DNA from: Streptomyces sp. XY006
Lineage (GTDB): Bacteria > Actinomycetota > Actinomycetes > Streptomycetales > Streptomycetaceae
DNA length: 64,000 nucleotides
Assembly: GCF_002237655.1 (NCBI RefSeq)
Contig: NZ_NOKT01000003.1
Coordinates: 1-64,000 of the forward strand
Direction: 5' to 3'
How positions within the stretch are numbered: the first letter of the stretch is position 1; each line of letters starts with the position of its first letter. This document shows, piece by piece, positions 44,044 to 53,310 of the stretch. A model generated the notes under the pieces. The model made no database searches and was not told where the DNA came from. It was given only the letters and a program-made list of their open reading frames with translations. Position numbers and translations under genes: made by a program.

Positions 44044-46280
44044 CTGTCGATCAGCGCCTCGGCACGGGCGGCAACGCCCTCGGTCCGGCGGGCCGCGGGC
44101 AGCAGCGCGCCGCCCCGCTCGCCCAGCATCAGCAGACGCACCACCCGCTCGGCGGCCCGCCCGTCCTCGAACTCGCAGTACCGCTCCCGGAAACCGGAGC
44201 GCAGCCGCGCCGCCTCCTCGTCCTGCCAGGTGCCGGACGCGAACAGCCAGGCCAGCTCGCGGTACGAGCGCGACACATGGCCGGGCGCGTCGGCGGTGAT
44301 GTCGAAGTACGCCCCCCGGCTGGCCGCGAACGCGCCCCAGTCGTCGGCGTGCACCACGACCGGCCGGTCCAGCAGCACGTAGTCGAACATCAGGGCGGAG
44401 TAGTCGGTGACCAGGACGTCCGAGGCCAGCAGCACCTCCTCGACGTGCGGCTCGTCCGTCGCGTCCACCAGCACGCCCCGCCGGTGCAGGTCGGACAGGC
44501 CGAGTCCGCGCGCCACACCCGTGGCCAGCGACGGGTGCAGCCGCACCACCAGGGTGTGCCCGGGCCCCAGGTCCGCCGCGAACCGCGCCGGGTCGAACCG
44601 GTCGACATGGCCGCCCTTGCGGTAGTCGCGCCGGGTCGGCGCGTACAGCACGACCGTGTGGTCCGCGGGGATGCCGAGCCGCTCGCGCACCGCCCGGCCC
44701 CGCTCCGGATCCGCCCCGACCAGCACGTCGTTGCGCGGGCTGCCGGTGCGCAGCGAGGTGAAGTGGCACGGGTACGCCCGCTCCCAGGCCCGCTCCGCGT
44801 GCCGCCCGGCGACCAGGCTGTAGTCCCAGCGGTCGGCCCGGCGCAGCATCTGCGGCACGTCGAAGCCGTGCCGGGCGCCCGGCTTGGTCAGCAGGTCGGC
44901 GCCCATGTACTTCAGCGGGGTGCCCTGGTGGGTCTGGATGTGGACGCTGCCGGGCCGCTTGGCGAGGGTGCCGGGCCAGTTGACGTTGTTCACCCAGTAC
45001 GTGGCCCGCGCCATGATCTCGTGGTAGCGGCGCGAGCCCAGCGTCACGTGGTCGACGCCGGGCGGCAGCGTGTCCACCGCGTCCTCCCGCACCACCCAGA
45101 CGCCCCGGATGTGCGGGGCGATCTCGCGCGCCTTCTCGTAGATCGCGGCCGGGTCGCCGGACACTCCGCGGTGGTGCGAGGCCGCGTAGACGGCGAGGTG
45201 CGGGTCGAGCGGGCGCTTCGACTGCACCCCGTACCAGCCGCGCAGGGCGGTCTCCGAGGCCTTCCGGGCCACCCGGCGCCGCCCGCCCAGGGCGGCCGCG
45301 CGCAGGTCCCGCAGACCGCGCGCCGCCGCGTAGGCCGGGTACGGCGCCGAGGCCAGCAGCCGCATCTCCACCCCGCGCCAGCCCTCCGGCTCGGGGAAGC
45401 CGCCCTCCGGCAGGTGCCGGCGGTGGAAGGAGCGGATCTCGCGGTAGAAGTCGCCCCGGTCCGCGGGCCGCACCCGGTCCTCGCGGGCCAGCACGAACAG
45501 CATGTGGTCCAGGGCCCGCTCCAGCAGCAGCGGCCGCGCCCAGTCCAGGTCGGGCCGCTGCTCCAGGAACGCGAACAGGCCCTCGTACTGCGGGAAGATC
45601 TCGAAGTGCCGGCGGCCCGGCGTCTTGGTGATCGCGCCCTGGCGGCGCTGCCGGTACTCCACGCCGATGCGGTCCAGGCAGGCGACGCGCTCCGCCAGCA
45701 CCATCGCCCGGTAGGTGACCGGCGCGTCCTCGTACAGGCCCGGCGCGAACTCCAGACCGTGCCCCTGGAGGAACGCGCGCCGGCAGGCCTTGTTCCAGGC
45801 CACCAGGAACAGGTTCAGGTACTGCGGGCTCTCCCGGACCGAGAAGGTGTCCAGGCCCGCCGCGGCCAGCAGGTCCGCCGCCTCGCTGCGCCCGCCCCGG
45901 CCCCACCAGTGGGTGCGCACGTGGTCGAAGACCAGCAGGTCGGGGTCCTCGGTCGCCTCCAGGCGCGCGGCGACGGCAGCCAGCAGCCCCGGCGTGTAGC
46001 GGTCGTCGCTGTCGAGGAACAGCACGTAGTCGCCGGCCGCCTCGGCGAGACCGGCGTTGCGGGCCCGGCCCAGACCGACGTTCTCGGCCAGGTGCAGCAC
46101 CCGCACCCGGTCGTCGCGGGCGGCGTACTCGTCGAGGATCGCACCGCTGCCGTCCGGCGAGCGGTCGTCCACGGCGATCACCTCGAAGTCGCCGTGGGAC
46201 TGGCCGAGCACCGAGTCGAGACACTCGCGCAGGAAGCCCTGCACGTTGTAGACGGGGACGATGATGCTGAAGCGGGGCAC
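44040..46280 (-). CDS. GT2-TagF fusion protein with Gln in the HGTPLK motif
   Basis: 746 residues. The N-terminal GT2 domain is intact: FSIIVPVYNVQGFL, VIAVDDRSPDGSG, NVGLGRARNAG and FLDSDDRYTPG. A helical linker and a C-terminal TagF-like domain (about 365-720) follow, with APTRRDY, VRLHP and VTDYSALMFDYVLLDRPVVVH. In the domain's key motif it reads THQGTPLK (His451, Gln452) where the family has HGTPLK. The first domain may add a sugar while the second transfers a polyol-phosphate or has lost that role. The start is a GTG at 46280; a rather distant AAGGAG lies upstream. Confidence 0.86.
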   Translation of the reverse strand: MPRFSIIVPVYNVQGFLRECLDSVLGQSHGDFEVIAVDDRSPDGSGAILDEYAARDDRVRVLHLAENVGLGRARNAGLAEAAGDYVLFLDSDDRYTPGLLAAVAARLEATEDPDLLVFDHVRTHWWGRGGRSEAADLLAAAGLDTFSVRESPQYLNLFLVAWNKACRRAFLQGHGLEFAPGLYEDAPVTYRAMVLAERVACLDRIGVEYRQRRQGAITKTPGRRHFEIFPQYEGLFAFLEQRPDLDWARPLLLERALDHMLFVLAREDRVRPADRGDFYREIRSFHRRHLPEGGFPEPEGWRGVEMRLLASAPYPAYAAARGLRDLRAAALGGRRRVARKASETALRGWYGVQSKRPLDPHLAVYAASHHRGVSGDPAAIYEKAREIAPHIRGVWVVREDAVDTLPPGVDHVTLGSRRYHEIMARATYWVNNVNWPGTLAKRPGSVHIQTHQGTPLKYMGADLLTKPGARHGFDVPQMLRRADRWDYSLVAGRHAERAWERAYPCHFTSLRTGSPRNDVLVGADPERGRAVRERLGIPADHTVVLYAPTRRDYRKGGHVDRFDPARFAADLGPGHTLVVRLHPSLATGVARGLGLSDLHRRGVLVDATDEPHVEEVLLASDVLVTDYSALMFDYVLLDRPVVVHADDWGAFAASRGAYFDITADAPGHVSRSYRELAWLFASGTWQDEEAARLRSGFRERYCEFEDGRAAERVVRLLMLGERGGALLPAARRTEGVAARAEALIDR

Positions 46281-46288
46281 TTCTTCGG

Positions 46289-48487
46289 TCAGCTCCTTGT
46301 GAGGGTGGCGGCGGGGGCCGGGACGCGCTCGGCGAGCGGCAGCACGGGCGGGATCGACTCGGGCGGCTCGCCCAGCAGCACCCGGCGCACGACCCGCTCG
46401 GCGGCCCGGCCGTCGTCGAACTGGCAGAACCGCTCACGGAACGCGGCCCGCAGCGCCGTGGCCGTCGCGTCGGCCCAGCCGCCGTCGCGGAAGACGGCCG
46501 CCAGCTCCTCGGGGGTCCGGGCGACCCGGCCGGGCGGGGACTCCATCAGGTCGAAGTAGACGCCCCGGGTCTCCCGGTAGACGTCCCAGTCGTCGGCGTA
46601 CACGACGATCGGCCGGTCCAGGTTGGCGTAGTCGAACATGATCGACGAGTAGTCGGTGATCAGCGCGTCGGCCGCCAGGCACACGTCCTCCGAGGAGCGG
46701 TGCCCGGTGACGTCGATGATCCGGCCGCCGCCCCGGGACGCGCCCCCGTCGTAGAAGTAGTGGGCGCGCAGCAGCACCACGTACTCGTCGCCGATCGCCT
46801 CGCAGAACTCCGCCAGGTCCAGGCCCGACGAGAAGCCGGTGGCGTAGTCGCGGTGGGTGGGGGCGTACAGCAGGGCCTTCTTGCCGTCCGGGACGCCCAG
46901 TTCCTTGCGGACGCGGGCGACGTCCTCACCGGAGGCCGTGCAGTAGACGTCGTTGCGCGGATAGCCGTACTCCAGCGTCTCGTGCGAGCCCGGGAAGGCG
47001 CTCTCCCACATCTCGGTGGAGTGGCGGTTGGAGGTGAGGTTGTAGTCCCAGCGGTCCACCCGGGCCAGCAGCCTGGCGAAGCTCCCGGTCGCCGCCGCCA
47101 CCACCGGGTACGTCGACTGGTCGGCGCCCATCTTCTTCAGCGGCGTGCCGTGCTGCGTCTGCAGATGCACGCTGCCCGGCCGCTTGACCACCGCGTCCGC
47201 GAAGTTGGCGTTGTTGACCAGGTACTTCGCGCGGGCCAGCACGTCCCAGTACGCCCGGCTGCCGATCACCGCGTACTCCACGTCCGGCGGCATGCTCCCC
47301 ACCGCGTCCGGCTCCACCAGGAACACGGCCCGCAGGTGCGGGGCCAGTTCGCGGGCCTTGGCGTGGATCGCGGCCGGGTTGCAGGCGTAGCCGCGGCCCC
47401 AGTACGCGCAGTAGACGACCAGGTTCGGGTCGAGAGGCAGGCGCCGCCGGGCCGCGTAGCGCAGGCGGGTGCGCAGCCCGCGCGGGCGGGGGAGCAGCGC
47501 CGCGGCCCCCACGGCCCTCCGGTTCGCGGCGCGCAGCACGCGGAACGCCGTGTACGAACCGGACGCCAGCAGCCGGTGCTGCACGCCGAGGCTGCCGCCG
47601 GGCGCCCGGTAACCGGCCGGGCGGTGCCGCCGGTAGAGGGCGCTCGCCCGCCGGAAGAAGGCACGCCGCCCGGCGGGCAGCCGCCGCGGGTGCGCGGCCG
47701 TCCTCAGCACGGCGGCGAACAGCTGCTCGAACAACGGCCCCAGCCGCTCCGCGGGCAGCCCCCGCTCCACCGCCTCGTTCAGCACCAGCTCGGTCTGGTC
47801 GAGCAGCTCGGTGTGGTGGGCGCCGGGCAGGTTCAGCCGGCTGCCCTGCCGCCGCACCAGGTGCCGGACGACGACCGTGCGCAGGGTCGCCACCCGCTCC
47901 GCGCGCAGGGCGGCAAGCCCGCCGAAGCCGATGTCGGTGAAGTGGTCACCGGGGAAGGCCAGGTCCCGCTCGGTGAGGAAGGCCCGGCGGTAGACCGCGC
48001 TCCACGCCGGGAGCGCCACACCCGTCAGCCGCGGGGCCTCGCCCGGGGAGAAGGCGCCCCTGGGCGTCCCGGCCAGCAGGGCGGCGGCCGGTTCGGCCGG
48101 CTCGCCCTCCCACCAGGGGGCGCGCTCGTGCCCGAAGTACAGCACGTCCACGTCGCCGGTCTCGCCCAGCCGGGCGTCCAGCGCCGCCAGTGCCCCCGGG
48201 ACCAGGACGTCGTCGCCGTCGAGGAACAGCACATGGCCGCCGACCGCCGCCCGCAGCCCGGTGTTGCGCGCCCCGGCCAGACCGGCCGACGGCGGCGAGT
48301 GCACCGGCGTCACCCGGGAGTCCCGCTCGGCGTACCCGGCGACGACGTCCGCCGCCGGCGCGTCGGGTGCGTCGCACACCGGGATCAGCTCGAAGTCGCC
48401 GAACGACTGGGCGAGGATCGAGTCCAGCGCCAGGGACAGCCGGCCCGCGACGCCATGGGACGGGACGACGATGCTGAAGCGGGGCAT
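46289..48487 (-). CDS. GT2-TagF fusion protein with intact HGTPLK motif
   Basis: 732 residues. GT2 domain with FSIVVPSHGVAGRL, NTGLRAAVGGHVLFLDGDDVLVPG; its first acidic motif is unusual (LIPVCDAPDAP). The TagF-like half contains QTQHGTPLKKMG (His446), YAPTHRDY, LRAHYFY and ITDYSSIMFDYANLDRPIVVYADD. It most resembles the protein at 30214-32409 in the second half. ATG at 48487 is chosen with AAAGAGCAG upstream; the frame is open further up through repeat-rich spacer, which I exclude. It lies eight bases before the 44040-46280 gene. Confidence 0.87.
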   Translation of the reverse strand: MPRFSIVVPSHGVAGRLSLALDSILAQSFGDFELIPVCDAPDAPAADVVAGYAERDSRVTPVHSPPSAGLAGARNTGLRAAVGGHVLFLDGDDVLVPGALAALDARLGETGDVDVLYFGHERAPWWEGEPAEPAAALLAGTPRGAFSPGEAPRLTGVALPAWSAVYRRAFLTERDLAFPGDHFTDIGFGGLAALRAERVATLRTVVVRHLVRRQGSRLNLPGAHHTELLDQTELVLNEAVERGLPAERLGPLFEQLFAAVLRTAAHPRRLPAGRRAFFRRASALYRRHRPAGYRAPGGSLGVQHRLLASGSYTAFRVLRAANRRAVGAAALLPRPRGLRTRLRYAARRRLPLDPNLVVYCAYWGRGYACNPAAIHAKARELAPHLRAVFLVEPDAVGSMPPDVEYAVIGSRAYWDVLARAKYLVNNANFADAVVKRPGSVHLQTQHGTPLKKMGADQSTYPVVAAATGSFARLLARVDRWDYNLTSNRHSTEMWESAFPGSHETLEYGYPRNDVYCTASGEDVARVRKELGVPDGKKALLYAPTHRDYATGFSSGLDLAEFCEAIGDEYVVLLRAHYFYDGGASRGGGRIIDVTGHRSSEDVCLAADALITDYSSIMFDYANLDRPIVVYADDWDVYRETRGVYFDLMESPPGRVARTPEELAAVFRDGGWADATATALRAAFRERFCQFDDGRAAERVVRRVLLGEPPESIPPVLPLAERVPAPAATLTRS

Positions 48488-48503
48488 TCTGCTCTTTCTG
48501 TCG

Positions 48504-48575
48504 AGACTGGTGCTGATCGGGCCTGCTGCTGGTTGGGACTGGTGCCGGTCGGGACTGCTGCCGGCCGGGACCGGC
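48504..48575. repeat. Degenerate 16-bp repeats in the spacer before 46289-48487
   Basis: GGACTGGTGCCGGTCG and GGACTGCTGCCGGCCG follow one another, preceded by more diverged copies (GAGACTGGTGCTGATCGG, CCTGCTGCTGGTTGG). They fill part of the 208-base gap to the next gene. Confidence 0.6.
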
Positions 48576-48695
48576 CGCCTCAGGTCGCGCGTGGGCGGCC
48601 CGGGCGGCCGGACGGGCGCCAGGAGGGCGGCCGGCTGGGCGTCGGCCGCGACGGGCTGGAGGGCATGGGACTTCTCCCCGGAGTGGGATCCGTGG

Positions 48696-50972
48696 TCAGA
48701 GGCGGTCGGTGAGGGCGGCCACGTGCGCGCCGGCCGGGTGCGGCACCGTGGCGAGCGGCTCACGCGTCAGCGCGGACGCCGCCGACGGCACCGGACGGCG
48801 CTCGCCCAGCGGCACCACCGGCGGCAGCTCCGTCTCCCCGAGGACGACCCGGCGCACCACCCGCTCGGCGGCCCGGCCGTCGTCGTGGGTGCAGAACCGC
48901 TCGCGGAACGCCGCGCGCAGCTGCGCCGACCGGGAGCCGCGCCAGTGGCCGGTGGCGAAGATGTCGATCAGCTCGTCCTCACCGCGCGCGATCGCCCCGG
49001 GCGGGAAGGCGCGCAGGTCGAAGTAGGTGCCGCGGGCCGCCTCGTACGCCTCCCAGTCGTCGGTGTGGATCACGATGGGCCGGTCCAGGTTGGCGTAGTC
49101 GAACATCAGTGGCGAGTAGTCGGTGACCAGGGCGTCGGAGGCCAGACAGAGCGACTGGACGTTCGGGTGGTCGCTGACGTCGACGACCCGGCCGCAGCTC
49201 GTGGTCAGCGGGGTGTCGTAGGCGTGGTGGCCGCGGGCCAGGACGACGAAGCGCGGGCCCAGGCGGCGCGCGATCCGCTGCAGGTCCAGGCTGCGGTACG
49301 GGGAGCGGCGGTAGTCGCGGTGGGCCGGCGCGTAGAGGATCGCCACCGTACCCTCCGGGATGCCGAGCGAGGCGCGCAGCCGGGTCACGTCCGCCGCGCC
49401 GGCGGTCAGGAACACGTCGTTGCGGGGGTGGCCGTACTCCAGCGTGGTGTAGCGGCCGGGGTGGACCCGCTCGTGGGTCAGGGTGGTGTGGCGGTTGGCG
49501 GACAGCACGTAGTCCCACCGGTCGACGTCCCGGAGCAGCCGGGCGAAGTCCCGGCCCCGGGCGGCCGCCGGGCGCTCCTGCAGGTCCAGGCCGATGTGGC
49601 CCAGCGGGGTGCCCTGCCCCGTCTGGACCAGGACCTGGCCCCGGCGCTTGGCGAGCCCGGGGTCGAAGCCGGTGTTGCTGACCAGGTACCGGGAGCGGGC
49701 GAGCGCCGTCCAGTAGGCGACCGAGCCGGGGACGAGGCGGCGCGGCCCCGGCGGGATCGTGTGGTGGTGCTCGGGGCGGGCGATCCACGCGGTGCGGATG
49801 TGCGGCGCGAGCTCGCGGAACGCCGTCTCCAGCGCGCCCGGGTCGCAGCCGTGGCCACGGCCGTCGTCGGCGGCGAAGGCGGCCGACTCGCGCAGGGGCA
49901 GACAGCGCTGCGCCCGGTAGTGGACCCGCAGGGCGGCCGTCCGCAGGCCCCGCAGCAGCCGGCCCGTCCGCCTGGAGAGGCGGCGGTGCAGGGCCGACGC
50001 CAGCTGCAGGGAGCGGTAGGTGCGGTGCAGGCCGAAGCGGATCAGGACGTGCTGCACCCGGGCGCGCAGCGGGACGGGGACGCCGGGGGTGCGGTAGCGG
50101 CGGTAGTGGGCGCGGGCCCGGCGCAGGAAGTCCGCCCGCGAGCCCTTCGGCAGCCGGTCCCGCCGGGAGTACACGATCGCCAGGTGGTGGACCATGCGCC
50201 GGAACAACACCGGCCGCCACTGGGCAAGTTCGGGGTGCTCCTCCAGGAAGGCGAACACCCGGTCGTACTGCTCGAAGACGTCGAAGTGCCGTTCGCTGGT
50301 GGTGCGCAGGATGCTGCCCAGGCGCCGCTGCCGGTAGTGCACGCAGACCCGGTCCAGGGTCGCGATGGACTCCGCGGTCATCAGCACCGGATACGTCCAC
50401 GGCGTGTCCTCGTACAGGCCGGGCGGGAAGGCGAAGCCCTGCTTCTCGACGAACTCCCGCCGGTAGGCCTTGTTCCAGGCGACCATCAGCAGCCGCAGCA
50501 GGCCCGGCCGGTCCTCCAGCCGGAACGGGGCCGGGCCCTGCTCGGTCAGCTGCAGGGCCGCCTGGTTGCGGACCGCCTCGCCCGTCCAGTAGGTGCGCGC
50601 GTAGTCGAAGACCAGGACGTCCGGATCGCCCGTCTCCTTCAGCCGGTCCGCGACGGAGCGCAGCGCGTCGGGCGTGAGGGTGTCGTCGCTGTCGAGGAAC
50701 AGCAGGTAGTCGCCGCTCGCGCGGGCCACGCCGGCGTTGCGCGCGCGGCCCAGGCCGACGTTCTCCGGCAGGTGGACGGGGAGCACGCGCGCGTCGCGGG
50801 CGGCGAACTCGTCGATGATCGCTCCGCACGCGTCCGGCGAGCAGTCGTCGACGACGATCAGTTCCAGATCGGGACAGGACTGGGAGAGCACCGATTCGAG
50901 GCACTCGTGCAGGTACGCCTGAACCTGGTACGCGGGGACAATGACACTGAACCTGGGCAAGAGGCCATCCAT
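48696..50972 (-). CDS. GT2-TagF fusion protein with diverged transferase motif
   Basis: 758 residues. N-terminal GT2 domain intact (FSVIVPAYQVQAYL, LIVVDDCSPDACG, NVGLGRARNAG, FLDSDDTLTPD). The C-terminal TagF-like domain has TGQGTPLG (Gln453) in place of HGTPLK, so neither the His nor the Lys is present. It does keep YAPAHRDY, ARGHHAY and VTDYSPLMFDYANLDRPIVIHTDD. The second domain may be inactive or use another substrate. ATG at 50972 (a second in-frame-less ATG overlaps at 50968); the ribosome-binding site is poor. It is the first gene of the downstream series on this strand. Confidence 0.85.
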   Translation of the reverse strand: MDGLLPRFSVIVPAYQVQAYLHECLESVLSQSCPDLELIVVDDCSPDACGAIIDEFAARDARVLPVHLPENVGLGRARNAGVARASGDYLLFLDSDDTLTPDALRSVADRLKETGDPDVLVFDYARTYWTGEAVRNQAALQLTEQGPAPFRLEDRPGLLRLLMVAWNKAYRREFVEKQGFAFPPGLYEDTPWTYPVLMTAESIATLDRVCVHYRQRRLGSILRTTSERHFDVFEQYDRVFAFLEEHPELAQWRPVLFRRMVHHLAIVYSRRDRLPKGSRADFLRRARAHYRRYRTPGVPVPLRARVQHVLIRFGLHRTYRSLQLASALHRRLSRRTGRLLRGLRTAALRVHYRAQRCLPLRESAAFAADDGRGHGCDPGALETAFRELAPHIRTAWIARPEHHHTIPPGPRRLVPGSVAYWTALARSRYLVSNTGFDPGLAKRRGQVLVQTGQGTPLGHIGLDLQERPAAARGRDFARLLRDVDRWDYVLSANRHTTLTHERVHPGRYTTLEYGHPRNDVFLTAGAADVTRLRASLGIPEGTVAILYAPAHRDYRRSPYRSLDLQRIARRLGPRFVVLARGHHAYDTPLTTSCGRVVDVSDHPNVQSLCLASDALVTDYSPLMFDYANLDRPIVIHTDDWEAYEAARGTYFDLRAFPPGAIARGEDELIDIFATGHWRGSRSAQLRAAFRERFCTHDDGRAAERVVRRVVLGETELPPVVPLGERRPVPSAASALTREPLATVPHPAGAHVAALTDRL

Positions 50973-51102
50973 CGGTCGGCGCGGGCGTTCGGCCCGGGAA
51001 CGGCCGGTGGGGCCGGTTGGTTACGGTGGCTACGGCATCCGGGGGAACGGCGGAGGGGCGGACCGCACCCGGCCCGCCCCCCCAACTGCCTGATGAGGCA
51101 CG

Positions 51103-51963
51103 CTATTTGACCGCGCCCGCCATCACGCCGGACACGAACTGCCGCTGGAACGCGAAGAAGACGGCCAGCGGGACCACCATCGAGATGAACGCGCCGGGGG
51201 CCAGCACGTCGATGTTGTTGCCGAACTGCCGTACCTGCGTCTGGAGTGCGACCGTGATCGGCTGGCTCCCGGAGTCCGAGAAGATCAGCGCGACCAGCAT
51301 GTCGTTCCACACCCACAGGAACTGGAAGATGCCGAGGGCGGCGATCGCCGGGCCGCCGAGCGGCAGCACCACGCGGAAGAACAGCCGCAGTTCACCCGCC
51401 CCGTCCAGGCGGGCGGCCTCCAGCAGCTCCCGCGGGATCTCCGCGAAGAAGTTCCGCAGCAGGAACACGGCGAACGGCAGACCGAAGCCGACGTGGAAGA
51501 GCACCACGCCGAGCACCGAGCCGAAGATGCCGATGGTGCCGAAGAGTTCGGCGATCGGGATGAGCGCGACCTGCACGGGCACGACCAACAGGCCGACCAC
51601 GCCCAGGAACCACCAGTCGCGCCCCGGGAACTCCATCCACGCGAACGCGTAGCCGGCCAGGGAGCCGATGATCACCACCAGCAGGGTCGCCGGGACGGTG
51701 ATCCACACCGTGTTCAGCAGGCTGCTGGTGATGTCGTCGTTCTCCAGCAGCTTGGCGTAGCTGTCGAAGGTGATCTGAGACGGCTCGGTGAACACGTTCC
51801 ACCAGCCGCTGGCCGCGATGTCCTCCGGCGAGCGGAGACTCGACAGCAGCAGTCCGATCGTCGGCACCAGCCAGAACAGGCCGACGATGATGAGGAAGAC
51901 CCGCAGCACCCCGCCGCCGACCGCCTCGGCGAGCCGCGATCCCAGCGGCTCCTTGGCCTTCAT
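51103..51963 (-). CDS. Carbohydrate ABC importer permease (MalG type)
   Basis: 286 residues with six helices. It carries the EAA loop EIPRELLEAARLDGAGELRLFFRVVLPL for docking the ATPase, the MalG-type end (FVSGVMAGAVK) and a Trp-rich segment LWVWNDMLVALIF. ATG at 51963 overlaps the upstream permease stop (ATGA). It is the third gene of a binding protein-permease-permease operon. No ATPase gene is nearby, so a shared one such as MsiK is presumably used. The substrate is probably an oligosaccharide. Confidence 0.93.
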   Translation of the reverse strand: MKAKEPLGSRLAEAVGGGVLRVFLIIVGLFWLVPTIGLLLSSLRSPEDIAASGWWNVFTEPSQITFDSYAKLLENDDITSSLLNTVWITVPATLLVVIIGSLAGYAFAWMEFPGRDWWFLGVVGLLVVPVQVALIPIAELFGTIGIFGSVLGVVLFHVGFGLPFAVFLLRNFFAEIPRELLEAARLDGAGELRLFFRVVLPLGGPAIAALGIFQFLWVWNDMLVALIFSDSGSQPITVALQTQVRQFGNNIDVLAPGAFISMVVPLAVFFAFQRQFVSGVMAGAVK

Positions 51964-53306
51964 CGCCGCACCTCCCGCCGCAGTCTGCGTACGTTGAACC
52001 ACATCACCGGGATCACGAGCAGCAGCAGGAACACCGAGATGGCGCTCGCGATGCCCGGCTGGTCCTCGGAGAAGCCCTTGCGGTACAGCTCCAGCGCCAG
52101 GACGTTCGCGTCGTCCTGGGAGGAGCCGGGGGCGATGATGAAGACCAGGTCGAAGATCTTCAGCACGTTGATCATCAGGGTGACGGTGACGACCGCGAGG
52201 ACCGGCGCCAGCAGCGGCACCGTGACCCGTCTGAACACCTGCCACTCACTCGCGCCGTCGACCCGGGCGGCCTCCAGCAGCTCCCGGGGCACGCTCGCGA
52301 GCCCGGCCGCGATCAGCACCATCGCGAAGCCCGCCCACATCCAGATGTACGAGCCGATGATGGACGGGGTGACCAGGGACGGGCCGAGCCAGTCCAGGCC
52401 GTTGTACGGCTCCTTGAAGTTGCTCGCCGGGAGCCGGAGCTGGGCCCCGTCGGCCGAGGCGGGCAGCGTGAAGGTGCCGTCGTCGGCCGCCGTCGCCGAC
52501 GCCACCACCTTGCCGTCCTTCACCGCCTCGACCTTCATGCCGGCGTAGCCCAGCTCGGCCCGGTCGACCTCGTTGAGCGTGCCCACACCCCTGCCCCGGG
52601 TGAAGTCCTGCCAGGCCGTACCGGTGACCTTGTCCGGCTGGGGCTCCGGCGCCACCGCTGCCTTCGCGTCGTCGGGCATCAGCCGGGGCGCCACACCCAC
52701 CAGGGGCAGCGAGACGGCCTCGCCCGCGCGGACGGGCGACTTGGTGATGAACGCGCCGCCGCCGGCCGGCTCCAGCGGCGAGTCCCGTCCCGGGTGGGCC
52801 TTGGGGAACGCCGAGGACGGGGCGAACGTGTCGTGCACGCCCACCCACACCGCGTTCGCCACGCCTTTGTCCGGGTCCTGGTCGTACACCAGACGGAAGA
52901 TGATGCCCGCGGCCAGCATCGAGATCGCCATCGGCATGAAGACGACCAGCTTGAACGCAGTGCCCCAGCGCACCCGTTCGGTCAGCACCGCGAAGATCAG
53001 GCCGAGGGCCGTGGCGACCGTCGGGGCGAACACCACCCAGATGATGTTGTTCTTCAGCGCGGTGCGGATGCCCTCGTCGGTGAAGAGGGCCTTGTAGTTG
53101 TCGATGCCGGCGAAGCCGTCGCCGGACTGGTCGTAGAAGCTGCGGACCACCGAGTACCCGATCGGGTACACCACGAGCGCGCCGAGCAGGACGAGCGCGG
53201 GCAGCAGGAACAGCGCCGCGACCATCCTGCGCGTGCCGGTCACACTCTTGCGCGACTTGCGAGCGGCAGGGGGCTTGACGCCTCCTGCCGCCGTGGCCGA
53301 CGTCAT
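51960..53306 (-). CDS. Carbohydrate ABC importer permease (MalF type) with inserted beta-rich domain
   Basis: 448 residues, about 140-150 longer than a typical permease of this class. Helices are at about 28-52, 87-108, 118-141, 315-338 and two more after the EAA loop (VPRELLEAARVDGAS, about 339-353). Between helices 3 and 4, residues about 155-300 are hydrophilic and extracytoplasmic. They include VEAVKDGKVVASATAADDGTF, which looks like a carboxypeptidase-regulatory or Ig-like beta domain. E. coli MalF has an Ig-like periplasmic domain at a comparable place, so this could contact the binding protein. ATG at 53306. Confidence 0.92.
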   Translation of the reverse strand: MTSATAAGGVKPPAARKSRKSVTGTRRMVAALFLLPALVLLGALVVYPIGYSVVRSFYDQSGDGFAGIDNYKALFTDEGIRTALKNNIIWVVFAPTVATALGLIFAVLTERVRWGTAFKLVVFMPMAISMLAAGIIFRLVYDQDPDKGVANAVWVGVHDTFAPSSAFPKAHPGRDSPLEPAGGGAFITKSPVRAGEAVSLPLVGVAPRLMPDDAKAAVAPEPQPDKVTGTAWQDFTRGRGVGTLNEVDRAELGYAGMKVEAVKDGKVVASATAADDGTFTLPASADGAQLRLPASNFKEPYNGLDWLGPSLVTPSIIGSYIWMWAGFAMVLIAAGLASVPRELLEAARVDGASEWQVFRRVTVPLLAPVLAVVTVTLMINVLKIFDLVFIIAPGSSQDDANVLALELYRKGFSEDQPGIASAISVFLLLLVIPVMWFNVRRLRREVRR

Positions 53307-53310
53307 GACG

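Noticed and set aside
42235..46437. 1,400-residue fused membrane protein
   Set aside because: Two proteins in different frames, joined by an ATGA overlap at 44040-44043. The upstream part of the long frame is a shadow.
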